Positions 1 through 10,750 of a stretch of 61,712 nt of DNA are shown here, one piece after another. The position numbers and the translations under genes are program-made. The DNA comes from Allomyces arbusculus (lineage: Eukaryota > Blastocladiomycota > Blastocladiomycetes > Blastocladiales > Blastocladiaceae). How positions within the stretch are numbered: position 1 is the first letter of the stretch; every line of letters starts with the position of its first letter. Location: NCBI GenBank assembly GCA_027604705.1, contig JADHYV010000096.1, positions 1 to 61,712 of the forward strand, given 5' to 3'. The notes beneath the pieces were generated by a model. The model saw only the letters and a program-made list of their open reading frames with translations, ran no database searches and had not been told where the DNA came from.

Positions 1-330
1 CGGTCGATGTGTCGGCCGTCCAGTCGCAGGCTCAGTCGCAGAACATTGATGTGCACTCGACTGGCTACATCTGCTAATTTGCCGAGTATAGCCGCTCGTA
101 ATTGCAGCACCAGGAAATCGTCTCGTGCGGGTTGTTTGGAATCAGAAATTATCTTCATAATGTGCACCCGTTGTTTTTCATCCATGATGGTGTCACCTGC
201 TATGTCTGTGTCGTGGAAAATGACCGGCGGGTGCCAAGGACAAGGATGCACATCTTTTCGCTCTGTGCGCCCCCGAGCACGTTCATCACTCTCCTGTTTG
301 CTTATGACCGACACTCCCGCAGATCGCCTG
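1..330 (-). other. coding-looking partial frame running off the left edge
   Basis: The minus strand has a stop-free frame from about position 330 down to position 1. It reads through segments such as FHDTDIAGDTIMDEKQRVH and ends with leucine-spaced residues (LVLQLRAAILGKL, then NVLRLSLRLDG). The leucine spacing faintly recalls the leucine-rich-repeat remnant at 758-2075, so this could be another piece of such a gene. No start codon in good context was found and no family was recognised. The plus strand is also open here, so the call is weak. Confidence 0.22.
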
Positions 331-420
331 AAATTGGCGTTGCCATGTCGCTGAGTCTTGCAAAGTGAGCGCAAAAGGAGTTAAAACGCAACCTATCTCG
401 ACTGACTGATGAAAGGGCTT

Positions 421-584
421 TCGCGCTGATACTGGAGCGGCGGATACACTTCTGCGCTGATACTTGCGTGATGGTACTTGAGTGCTGACACTTACGCGCT
501 GACACTTCATGTCACCAAGCGCCTTTTCATCTACGTGCAAACAGTCCGGCCTGATCGCTGGCAAACCCTGATCGCTGGCAAACC
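421..584. repeat. short imperfect repeats and a 17-bp tandem duplication
   Basis: Between 421 and 513 the motif GCGCTGATACTT / GTGCTGACACTT / GCGCTGACACTT recurs about four times at irregular spacing. At 551-567 and 568-584 the 17-mer CTGATCGCTGGCAAACC is perfectly duplicated in tandem. No coding role is evident. Confidence 0.7.
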
Positions 585-757
585 ATTGTCAAATGTGGGA
601 AAAAGAACACATTTGGTGTCCTCAAGAGCGCAGAGGCTTTGCTCGATTGAATGCTGCATTTTATTCATGTTGGTCCTCCTCTCCTCTTCAAATCATCAAT
701 ACCTGCCCTTGGCATGCACCCCTCCCTCCATTCTTCAGGACGCCTTAAGCACATAGA

Positions 758-2075
758 TCACTGCAGCGGGGTGATTAAGCCCCTGTCTCCAACAAAACTC
801 AGGAGGTTCGGTGCGACCTTTTTGCAAATCGTCAGGTCCAGGCGACGGAGCCGCGTCAACCGCTCGACAAGGTACACAACGTTCGAATCGGTGATCACTC
901 AACTTCTCCGCTCGAGACGCAGAAGCTCAGGTGTGATTGGTGGAGGAACCGCCGAGCAGGTCGCCATTCTCATTAAGGTAAAGCTCGCGCAGGCTCGGGA
1001 GTTTGGCAAAGAGCCCAACACGATTCCACCCGGCGGCAATGGTGACGCCGAGGCTTCTGCGCTGCGAGGGGTCCAACACGTGCAAGCAGAGACACGGCTT
1101 AGAGTCAATGGCAAGCCCGCGCCACAATCTTTCTGCCCATACACTAATTGAGCCCGGAATGAGCAATACTTGGAATTTCGCATGAGATGTGCGGAAAAGA
1201 CGGCAGAGAGTAGAGCCATGGGGTGCTGGGCATGCTTCAATTTCAGGACGGGTGAGCTGGACCGTTTGGGAAAACCGGTAGAGCCCACATCCAAGTTCAA
1301 GGTAGGACGACTTGCCTGCATCGGTCAAGAACACATAGTGGAGACGACCAAGCCGAGCAAGTTTTTCCCAGCAAGATGGGTGCAATTCCTTATTGCCCAG
1401 GACAGCAAAGTCCTCGCGATTTGGGAAGATAGAGACCAGGGCTCGCGCAACAGACAGGTCCGACAGTCTGCAGTGGGTAATTTTCAGGAAACAAAGCCTG
1501 AGCGGTCTTGTTGCCTGCTCTTTTACGAGAAGAAACGCAAGACCATGAATGAACGAGCACCGGGCAACATGAAGCGCTTTGAGCAAGGGAATGCGCCATA
1601 GAATGTTGGCGAGGTCGCGATCAGCTAGATTGGTGTCAGCCAGATGCAACTGTTGCAGATGTGCGCCAGCAAACACAGCACACAACTTGACGAGCGATGC
1701 GCTTGAGATATAATAGTTATACAGGACAGCGACTCCACCAGGTTTGGGAACCCCTGGTCGAATCGTGGGTGCGCGAAATTTCAAACGTAGCGAGAGTGAG
1801 GGCGTCTGTCAGTCTGGGCAGGTGTATAGATCATGAGTAAGCGCAACTTGTTCTTGGCCATGCGCACCAAGACCTCGACCTTGCGCCCATTGATCGCGTT
1901 GTCGGCCTCCTCTGTCGTCGCGATGAGCTGCAAGTCTTGCAAATGTACGGGCGCAGCGCTGGCAACACACCGCCATGCACGGTTCACGCAAGCCCATTAC
2001 ATTCGTGACAGCAGCGGAAGGTATTCGAGGAATATGTGGAACAGCAGCTCGGCTGGGAGGACTGACCAGATCGAC
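758..2075 (-). pseudogene. decayed F-box / leucine-rich-repeat gene
   Basis: The minus strand encodes a recognisable F-box start, LPAELLFHIFLEYLPLLSRM, directly followed by an in-frame TAA. The same frame then resumes with WACVNRAWRCVA, the expected continuation of an F-box. Further down come leucine-rich-repeat strings in several frames: LPRLTDALTLATFEISR near 1800-1770, then LQQLHLADTNLADRDLANI near 1650, then VERLTRLRRLDLTICKKV near 860-820, ending at a TGA at 758-760. At least three frame changes plus the stop in the F-box are needed, with no GT..AG intron to explain them, so I call it a pseudogene. F-box/LRR proteins are substrate receptors of SCF ubiquitin ligases; this copy cannot make one. 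Confidence 0.65.
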
Positions 2076-2646
2076 GCATGTCATGTCGTGATTGCGGGCT
2101 CCTGCACGTTTTCCTCAACTGGTGTGGGAACGGCGTCAGCCATAGCATCAATTACTGCATTTACTGGCACGCCGCACGATTCGGATTGCGCTTGGTGCTG
2201 CAGTGGCTGGTCGAGTCCATGTCCGCGTCAGTTCCCGCCTTCTTTGGGCGGTCGCGGTTGAATTTGCTGAGTGAAACGATCCGAGGCAGACATTGGGATA
2301 ATGCTCGTTGTTGGACCGTTCAACGTGATGCCACGTAACCACACTGGTGCGCGCGAAAAATATTGGAGACAACGGTTGGGAAGTGCAGGCGACACTGCAC
2401 ATCATAAACCATCAAATCAAAGACCTCATGCCGTTCATGTCGCCATGTCTTCTGATGTGATCAGAGGCGAGATTGGTGCAACCTCTCCCCACTGCACTGC
2501 CGGTACGGCTCAGGCGGTGGACCGACACGGACATGGCAGCAAACAAGGAGAACTGCCGCCCTCATTTAGGACGCGCCCTAAATACACGTGCATTGATGGA
2601 AATCTTGCTGCACCTATCAAAAAAAATATACCCCTCACCATTCTGT
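2076..2646. other. intergenic, no gene seen
   Basis: The stretch between the F-box relic and the ferrochelatase stop contains only short open frames on both strands. None shows a known motif. It holds the 3' flank of ferrochelatase. Confidence 0.4.
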
Positions 2647-3939
2647 TTACAATGCCGACGCCGGCTCCTTGACCTTGGCTTGCAGCGTCGCGTTATGTGC
2701 GGCAAAGTAGGCCTTGGCGTCGCGGCACGACTCCTTAGTGCACATGGGGCACTGCAGCTGCAAGAGCGGCGACGCGGCCACATTCCGTGCAAGATGCGCC
2801 TTGACGACATCGGCCATGGCCTCAATGAAGATTGGCGAGTCGTTCAGCGACTCTGCACGCTTGAGTCCCGTGAGCCCCCACTTTTCGCGTGCCTCGGTGC
2901 CGTACTCGATATCGAGCTCAAACAGCGTCTCGATATGGTCCGACGTAAACGCAATCGGCACAAGCAGCACATTCTTGTGGCCCTTCTTGCCGAGCGCCTC
3001 GAGCACATCGGCCGTCTGCGGGCCCATCCACGCGCGCGGACCGACCTTCGACTGCCACGCGAGCCGGTAGGGGTGCGTGTGCCCAAGCTTGTCCATGACG
3101 GCCTGCACGGTTGCGGCAACTTCGTGCACGTAGGGATCGCCGCGCTCGATCACGGTCATGGGCAGCGAGTGCGCCGAAAACAAGATCACGACCGAGTCGC
3201 GCTCGTTTTCCGGGTACTGCTGTAATGCGGCGTGGATACGGTCGAGAAAGGCGTCGACGAGTTTCGGGTGCGTCGGCCACCGGTCAATCACCGACCACTG
3301 GATGGAGCCATCCTTGTCGTGCACGCGCAGCTGCCGGTGCAGTTCGTTGAGTGAGGAGCCCGTCGTCGAGCACGAGTATTGCGGATACTGCGTGAAGGCA
3401 ACGGCGCGCGTGAATCCAGCGTCCTGCACGGCGCGCACGGCCTCGTCGGTGAGCGGCGCAGCGTAGCGGAAAGCGACAAACGACTTGTGCGGGGCTGCAA
3501 ATCATTAAACGTCAGCTGACGGCCACATCCCGTCGGACTTGATCGGCATCAAAAACGTACCCGTCTCAGGGCTCGTCTCGTCGAGCAGCCTCTCGAGCAT
3601 CTGGCCCTGCTTCTCGGTCCACATGCGGATGGGCGACCCGCCGCCAATTTGCGCGTACTGGTTCTTGATCTTGGGCGTGCGGTTCTTGGCGATCCATGGG
3701 CCGAGCTTGGACTGGAATGGGATCGGGATGATGTCCGGGTCGCCAAACAGGCGACCGAGGAAGGGCTCCACCTCGTCGAGCGTCGCGGGACCGCCCATGT
3801 TCATGAGCACAATCGCGGTGCCATTCTTGTTGTTGCTGGCAGTGGCGGCACCGGCAGCGGGTGCCGCGGTCGAGAGCAGGCGGAAAGCAGCCGGAGTGGC
3901 ACGCGCGCGTGCGGACGCGGCGAGAGCAGCTTGCAGCAT
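2647..3939 (-). CDS. HEM15: ferrochelatase, mitochondrial
   Basis: Ferrochelatase inserts Fe2+ into protoporphyrin IX, the last step of haem synthesis, on the matrix side of the inner mitochondrial membrane. Two exons: 3561-3939 and 2647-3494, with a 66-nt intron 3495-3560 (GTACGT..TTGCAG, phase 1), giving 408 aa, normal for the family. I chose the ATG at 3939 because it sits in CACCATG; the next residues (LQAALAASARARATPAAFRL) look like a mitochondrial transit peptide. An upstream in-frame ATG at 3990 is possible. Family landmarks: LMNMGGPATLDEVEPFL, then SPET joined by the intron to PHKSFVAFRYAAPL, then QYPQYSCSTTGSS, the active-site-type FSAHSLPM, and VPIAFTSDHIETLFELDIEY. The C-terminus has CPMCTKESC, a possible cysteine cluster as in Fe-S ferrochelatases. 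It is divergent with the gene at 4248. Confidence 0.96.
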
Positions 3940-4247
3940 GGTGTTGGCGGTGGAGAGAGCAAGAAGGGGGGAGGATCGTCGGTTGGCCAACGGTGATCAC
4001 GGACTTCATGAGCAGGGTTGAACGGCGGCTGCCGATGCAAACGACGACGATTTGCTGCGATTCGATCGCGACCCACCTGAGGTGCGTGCGGTGGGAATGC
4101 ACGCGCAAGCGATGCTCCTGGCAGGCCACCGCAGAGCACGTCTCGCCCCTCGCTCTCCTCAAACTGCGACAGCGCGCTCGTCGTCCATCCCGTCCATGTC
4201 TGCCCAACCGCCTCCACCCGCACCACCATCAGCCACTCATCGTCACC

Positions 4248-5970
4248 ATGGCCCGGCCCTCGTCGTCCGCGCCGGCCTTCCGCCGTCCGGATCCGCCCGG
4301 CCCATTGCCGCGCCGCCGCGCCAGCGCCATCCCGCCGCACATCACCGCCGACCAGACGCGCGCCCTCGTTGTTGGTCGCCTGCCACGTTGCGTGCACGAC
4401 CGCGACTGGCCGACGCTGAGCAACGAGCTCGTCGCGCTCTTTAACGCGCTCGCCGCACCGAGAGCCGTCACCGACATTGAACCGCTCCGCGCCCGGGTTC
4501 GCGACGGGGACGCGTCAACCGAGCTCGTGGCCGCCGCATTTGTGCAGCTGCAGACGGCCGAGGTGGCCGAGCGCGTCGCGGCGTGGGGTAAAAAGGACAA
4601 TGCGGCCAAGATCGAGACCTACCGTGCGTGGCTGAATCGGTTTCTCACGACGGTGTGATGCCGCCGTTGATTGACGAGCTGGTCCGGTCGGACGGCACCT
4701 TTTTAGCCGCGTCGCTGGCCGAACCAGTGCCCCAGAACGCGTCGTCGGCCCCCGCACACAAACATCTGACGCGTGATCGGGCCTGCCACCTGGAGTTTAC
4801 GCCGCTGTACGTCCTTTCGCGCGTGGAAACAATCCACAGTGCACTGACTCCAATTTTGCACACCGATCCAGGGCCGAGTGGTACAGCAAGGAGGCCGAGT
4901 ACCTTGCCCGTCTCGACGCGTCTTCCTCGCCCACTCGCCCCGATTTGCAACCTGCTGCTGCTTCATCGAGCCGTGCGCCGACGGCCACGGTCGCGAAACC
5001 GACTGCGTCCACGTCCGCGTCCTCTGCTCCCCCACCTGCCCCTACCTCCGCACCTGCTCCCGCGCCATCATCCGCACCCGCACCCGCGCCCGCACCTGCT
5101 CCACCTACCGCATCCCACCCTGCTCCCTCGCAGCCCGCTTCCGCCGCCGCCGCCGCCGCCGCTGCCGCCGTCGGCCCCACCTCCACGACCACTGCACCAC
5201 CCCCACCTGCCACTTTCCCCGCGGCGCGCCTGCGCGTGCGCGGCATCACGCCCAACCCGCGGCACACCAGCCTGCGTCGATTCCTCGGCCGCCCGGACCT
5301 GCCCATCGCCGTGGCACCCGACCCGACCAACCGCGAAAGATACTTGGCCGATTACGCGACCGCGGCGGCCGCGCAGGCAACCGTGCGGTACTTTGAGGAG
5401 AACATGGTCGTGCACAAGAACGCCAAGGACGCGGTCGGGAGAATCGTGCCGCCGCGCGACGCGCTCGCGGCGGCGAAACGCGTGCAGGTCGAGTGGGTCT
5501 TCGGTGAGCCGATCGTGCCGCTCGGGCTGGCCTCGGTGTTTGGGATCTTGACCAGCGCGCATGAGGTGGGGGACGTGCAGCCGCTCCCGGTCAAGGGGAG
5601 GCGGAAGCGCAAGCGGCGGCATGTGACGCAGAGAGATGAGGAAGAGACGCAGGTGGGCGAGTCGGATGTGGCGGCGGCGGCTGCGAGTGCGAGACCGGAG
5701 ACAGAGGCTTCGAGTTCGGCGGCTGCTGCTTCGAGCTCGGCGACGGCTACTTCAAGCACGGCAACCGCGGCTTTTAGCTCAGTGCCGGCCGTGTTGAGCT
5801 CCGCGCCGGTTCCTTTGAGCTCTACGTTGGCTGGAAAGCGCGCGGGCAAGCGCAAGCGCAGTGGGTCCGAGGCGGACGACGAGAGGGACCAGGAGCGGCG
5901 GCCGGCCAAGCGCGCCGCGACGGAGCAGTCGTGGGGGTCGCGAATTTGGAGTTCGTGCATCATTTGTTGA
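4248..5970 (+). CDS. putative RNA-binding protein with two RRM-like segments
   Basis: Three exons close in frame: 4248-4623, 4707-4806, 4872-5970 (524 aa). Intron 2 is well supported (GTACGT, CTGAC branch, CAG); intron 1 (GTGCGT..TTTTTAG) is the weaker one. The start is CACCATGG. Near the N-terminus TRALVVGRLP ... LSNELVALFNAL ... AAAFVQLQTAEVAERV follows a beta-alpha-beta RRM-like pattern. A second such segment is RLRVRGITPNP ... ERYLADYATAAAAQATVRYF. Between them lies a Pro/Ala-rich linker (about residues 180-260). The C-terminus is basic, with clusters such as GRRKRKRR and KRAGKRKRS that look like nuclear localisation signals, plus Ser/Ala-rich repeats. I do not recognise a named orthologue; RNA binding is inferred from shape only. 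Confidence 0.6.
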
Positions 5971-7044
5971 TCTGATTTCAAGCACGACATGTTCCCCCAC
6001 AGTCGTTGTCTCCCTCACCTTTGCGAGCGCCAGTCCTTGCTCCAGTTTCGGGCACAGCCTCGCCGACCCATGAGGGGTCTCCCACATCTTTCCTCAACAT
6101 ATTCACACTGTTTGGTCCAGAAAGCATCGGTAACACGACCCACGCCAATTGCCCGTGCTCCTCATTTGACGCCGCCCTTGTCCCAAGCTTCACCCTATCA
6201 TCACATGCTGTGGAGCGACGCTCCCTGGACGCCAGGCAGACAAGAGCCTTGGCGTGGCAACGCCCACGCGCCTGGCATCCACCTGCAAGAAAATGCGCAT
6301 TGATGAGCTAGACTATAGAACCAGCGACTCCCCGCACCCCTGGTCAGTTTCACTATCTGCTGGCAGCGCTATCTCTGCACGCGCTCTGCTGCTGCTGGCG
6401 GACTTGTCGCTCAACCACCAATTAACGACGTGCTAAACGACTAACCAACGACATGATCAAGCTGACCAGCAATCTGTCGCTTGCGCTCGCACTGTCCAAC
6501 CACCATCTCGAGCGCACTTGCTGCTGGGCCAAGTCAACAAGGCGCGCGGCAAGTCCACCCAACCCTCTAGCTCGACAACCACCAACACTATCAACACCAT
6601 GCTCACTTGCATTGACACTGCACTCGTCGCGTTCAAGGACCTGATCTCAGGCATAGTGCACATGCGCAAGTACTGCGTTTTCCAAGACGCCAAAATGCAG
6701 TGTTCATGTACGCCTCTCTCGCGTTCTTTTCTATGTGAATGGTTGGATCGAATGTGAATATCAAGGAATGCATGAAACTGATCTCTGCATTCTCACCTTG
6801 TCATTCATAGCATGCTGCAAATGGCACACACACAGCCATGGTGTCATCTCGTTCATTGTTATTTGTGCTTTCCGTTTTGCTGTTATGTACTGCTTGTGAA
6901 TTGTAACCTGTGACTTGCATGCCAGCAGTGAGTGCATGTAACTGACAATCAACTTGCATGCATTATATCATAGCTTTGATTGACTTTTGCAGTACTACTG
7001 CTCTTGCATGCCATGTTGGGTGTGTCCATCCTGTTCTTGTCAAT
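5971..7044. other. intergenic, AT-richer and CpG-poor toward its end
   Basis: No gene can be supported. From about 6700 the base composition changes: CG dinucleotides become rare and T/A content rises compared with the flanking genes. Short open frames (for example 6518-6757 plus) carry no recognisable motif. Confidence 0.4.
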
Positions 7045-7416
7045 TCTCTCAGTTCCCACCCACTGCTTGGGTGGATGCTCTGCCAATGGCCTAACAGCAA
7101 TTGTTGTGCAGGTACCCCCCATGTTTGGATGAGCACTGTTTGAGTCATGCAAAGGGTTCTGTGACTTGATGGCACAAGCGCATCAGGCACAGGTCCATCA
7201 TTGTGTGCCCATGTGTTGGTTTGCTTGGTTGATTTGTTTTTCACTCTCCTCTTGCTCTCTCCCCACTGTTTGCCAAAACATCTTGTGACAATTTTCTTAT
7301 CCACCCACCCACTTACCCACCTACCCCCATTAGGCAGTCCCTTTCATTTGCGTGGTTCTGATTGAGTGCACATATACAGAACCCCATCTTTTCATGGTTG
7401 CTTATCCCAGTATGCA
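7045..7416. repeat. dispersed repeat, copy 1 (CpG-depleted)
   Basis: This segment aligns by eye over its whole length with 28777-29141 in the same orientation. Shared blocks include GGATGCTCTGCCAA, GGATGAGCACTGTTT, GACTTGA(T/C)GGCACAAGCGCAT, CACCCACCC..CCCCATTAGG and ACAGAACCCCATCTTTT. This copy has about 2 CG dinucleotides in 7081-7380, against about 18 in 28801-29100 of the other copy. Most differences are C-to-T or G-to-A at CG sites. The repeat family is unknown to me. Confidence 0.75.
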
Positions 7417-7600
7417 TTCGCTTGGCTGTGCATGTGCCTGCAATTTACCTTGTGCTTGGCACTGTCTTCTGATGCAGATACCACTCAAACTTGGAGTCCT
7501 TGCCACAGATATAGATTTGCATGGCAGTGATGTGATCTTGCTGTCTCAGATCCTCTCCACCTTGCATGCTGACAACATGTGCACTGAATAGTCCACTGCC

Positions 7601-8250
7601 ATGCCGCCTCTAAGCAGCCCACGCAGGTTCGTGGCGACACTCAATCTTGTGCTCTATGTGCATGGTTTTATCAGCATCAATGCATCGTTTGGGCCGTTTC
7701 CAGAGGATCTCACATGCCAACTGCCAGAACACCACAGCTTTGTTTCACGCGTCTTCCTACATGCTGATTACCCTCACAACCAGCAACTCCAAGCTCCCAC
7801 GCTCAAGCTCAGCCAGTATCTCCACTGCCTTGCACTCAGATATTCGTTGGATCATGCGGATGCGACACACGCAAGCAATATGCCAGTGACTGATGTCAAT
7901 CCAATATTGCATTCAACCACCAGCAGTCCTTTCAAGACCAGAACCATGACTCCTCACAGAATTGACCAATAACTGTGCTCTCCACATTCAGTTCCTGTTG
8001 GACCGTGGAGTGTTGCTCCAGTGCATTCAATGGCAGGTACGCTCATTCCTCTTTGTTGGTGGACTTGTCCCCACACTTTCTCAACAATTTATTGAACTTG
8101 ATGAATTGTGTCTCGCCCAGGTTCAGACACAAGACAGCCGTGACAGTGCCTTTGTTTCTCTTCCCGATGCCATCCCACGTGATATCCTGCACTGTTTCTT
8201 GTCAATCGCCATGAACGTTGTGATTGTCATGGACACACAGGCATGCTAGA
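7601..8250 (+). pseudogene. decayed DUF676-type esterase copy
   Basis: The frame from about 7630 reads LNLVLYVHGFISINASF ... LKLSQYLHCLALRYSLDHAD. This matches the starts of the two intact genes downstream (NVILYVHGFRGSKHSF ... LCNYLRQLALGSSVDQAD). After FKTRTM the sequence jumps to FLLDRGVLLQC, equivalent to FMLDRGVPFKC near the end of exon 1 in the intact gene at 10751. The intervening several hundred bases, including the nucleophile motif HSMGG, are missing. The second exon is still readable as VQTQDSRDSAFVSLPDAIPR, matching VKSRDGSTRTFIFLPATLPG. It is therefore a deleted, catalytically dead relic of a tandem array. Confidence 0.75.
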
Positions 8251-9208
8251 TACGCGTGGGAACAGTGCCGCGTACATGTTGTTGATCATAGGCGTCACCA
8301 ATGTGATGATGCCATTGGTTATGAATCGTGACAGACGTGCATTGTCGTCACCCACCACGATGGAAGTGCTTCTTCATCCATGGTGCGCTTGCCGCCACCA
8401 GGCACTGTCCACGCATCACACTCGTACGCAGCCAGCTTGTCGACTGGCCTGGGACTGGCACCATCCAAGTTACTGGCCGATTTAGTTGAGTCTATGACAC
8501 TGCAGCAGGAGTCCGCCACAGTGGCCACCACTGTTGTGCAAGTGCCCAACCCACACACAGTCTCGACAGTCCAGACGTGCCACCACGAGATGGTGGCCAG
8601 ACTCGCCAGCTGAGCAATCCACCTGCAGAACTGAACGGGCAGCGGGACACGTTTGCCGCCACCAGGGCACTCGACTTAAATGTGTTTGTAGAATATGGAC
8701 AGCAAGACCTCAACTCCTGCTGTGGTCCTTGACCATGAGTATTAAGCGTATGACGATCTGCCGGACGGCAGGCCACCTGGTTAAAAGATGCACATCTCGT
8801 GGGCGTCCCCGATGCCTCTGCGTAAAGTGAGAGAGGGTGCCAGCATTGGAATGCGCAGGTGAAATTATGACGTTTGTGCCCTCCCATGTCTTCCCCACTC
8901 GACTGACAGCTTCTGTAACCAGAAGACCTCAGTGATCAAGGTGGGGAGTGTGGAGAAGGTGCGAAAAACACGCTCTTCATATTCGAGAAAGACTGGCGAG
9001 TAAACGGGGCCGGATTAAATGATGCTCCCGCAGTGGATGCATCTTTGGATCGAAGAAATACTGCTCTTTCAGTTTCTCTCTCCAAGCCACGTCAATCTTT
9101 TGCATGCCCGTTCCTGCTGCTCTGCACTCCCTCTACCTGTACGCTCGCGCGACCCCCTGCATCTGAATCGCCAGCGAAAAGACACCCGCATTGAGATCGA
9201 AAACTGCA
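8251..9208. other. intergenic, nothing assignable
   Basis: Open frames such as 8380-8613 plus show no known domain. A short block around TTGCCGCCACCAGG occurs at about 8390 and again at about 8652, perhaps a small duplication. The immediate 5' flank of the esterase gene starts at about 9100. Confidence 0.35.
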
Positions 9209-10236
9209 ATGAACGATTTCAACGTGATCCTCTACGTGCACGGGTTTCGCGGATCCAAGCACTCGTTCGCGCGGCTCCCCGACGACCTGGAGCACTGCCT
9301 AAGCAGCAGGGGAAGCGAACACCACATTGTCTCGCTCGTACCCATCTTTCCGCGCATACAATCCTGGCAAGAAGTCGACGCGGCCACACTCGACCTCTGC
9401 AACTATCTCCGACAGCTCGCTCTCGGTTCCAGCGTTGACCAAGCCGATCCATCCGCCATGCCCTGCACCCTTGCCGGTTCCGCCGTCCCAACCAAGACCG
9501 TTCGCGTCGTCCTGATCGCGCATAGCATGGGCGGTCTCGTTGTTGCCGATGCACTTCGCATCCTCCTGGACCCGACGCACGCCAACCACATGCCTGGAAT
9601 CGACGACGCCATTGCCCCACTCAGCGTGATCACGCTCGACACGCCGTACTTTGGTCTTTCCAACGACGTCTTGGCCATTTATGCGAAGCCCGTCGCGCAC
9701 GGACTCCTGTTCGCGGGGTCACTCGCTGCTTGCACCAGCGTGCTTCCGCCGTTTTGGATGAAGATTGGACTGGCTTCCGTTGCCGCCGTGGGTGGATTGG
9801 TCGCAGCGGCGCCGCATGTGAAGGCCTACCGCGAGTTTTTGAAGCCGCTGTTCTTGACGTCAATGGAGTCGCGACTGCGCAGAATTCAGTTTATGCTCGA
9901 CTGCAATGTGCCCTTTCAGAGCTACTATTCAACCGTACCTACGCGTCATTCATTGACTTGACGGCAGGAGATTGACGCTCACGACTCATTGTCATCGACG
10001 CATAGGCGCAGAACCCGAATACGGACCAAATATGCACGTTTATTTCCGTCCCCGGCACTTTGCCACAGGACGTCGCATCGAGTTTCAAGGCGGTCAACAC
10101 GACGCTGACCTCCCCGATTGACGCGCACGCGCACATGGTCGACCAATCAGCGGGCGAGAGCGTGTACGCGGCATTCCTTGTGGGTGTGGCTGACGAGATT
10201 TCCGGGTGGCTCGCTCACGCGCGATCTGCTGTGTGA
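9209..10236 (+). CDS. DUF676-type serine esterase / lipase-like protein (array member A)
   Basis: Two exons, 9209-9934 and 10006-10236, joined in phase 0 by a 71-nt intron (GTACCT..CATAG), give 318 aa. The fold is alpha/beta hydrolase: NVILYVHGF near the N-terminus (oxyanion region), then VVLIAHSMGGLVVADALRI with the GxSxG-like nucleophile elbow (AHSMGG), then VITLDTPYFGL. Family knowledge suggests hydrolysis of lipid or other esters; the substrate is unknown. A hydrophobic stretch follows LDTPYFGL (GLLFAGSLAACTSV, then GLASVAAVGGLVAAAP). Exon 2 encodes ICTFISVPGTLPQDV and a C-terminal domain shared with member B. There is no signal peptide. The first ATG of the conserved frame is used. Confidence 0.85.
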
Positions 10237-10750
10237 GAATGGCGGTGCAATCGAGGTGGGTTGCATGGGGAAGTTCACGATGTACATCTCCGACCTTTGT
10301 GCGCATTTCACCATTATTGTGATCGCGTTGACAGATTCTGATCATGGCCGCCACTGCCGGTCCAGTTTGGCGCGACGTGGCGCCTGAATGCAATAGTTGG
10401 TCGAGGACTCGACCACTTGTGAGGTGGCACGAGGATTTATCGGATCACAATGAAATGAGCGGCAATATCACATTTCCAAATGGCAATGAGTCTGTCAAGC
10501 TGCAGGCTATTGATCGATTGCTGCCGCGACGGCACGGCGTCAAGCGGACAAGAATGGAGGACGGGCAAGTAATGCCGTGAACAGGTGAGCGGAGTGGCCG
10601 GGGGTTCGATTTGTGACCCTCAACGCGATCTGCACGTATGTGATGTGGAGTGTCTTGTGGAAGATCGCCTTGGAGTCGCACTCTTCTCCCCCTCGCCCTT
10701 TCCCACTTCATCGCACCGCAGCTGCAGTCTGCACGATCTCGACCATAACC
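10237..10750. other. intergenic between esterase A and B
   Basis: Only antisense or short frames are seen. The last 150 bases probably hold the promoter of esterase B; no clear TATA element was identified. Confidence 0.35.
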
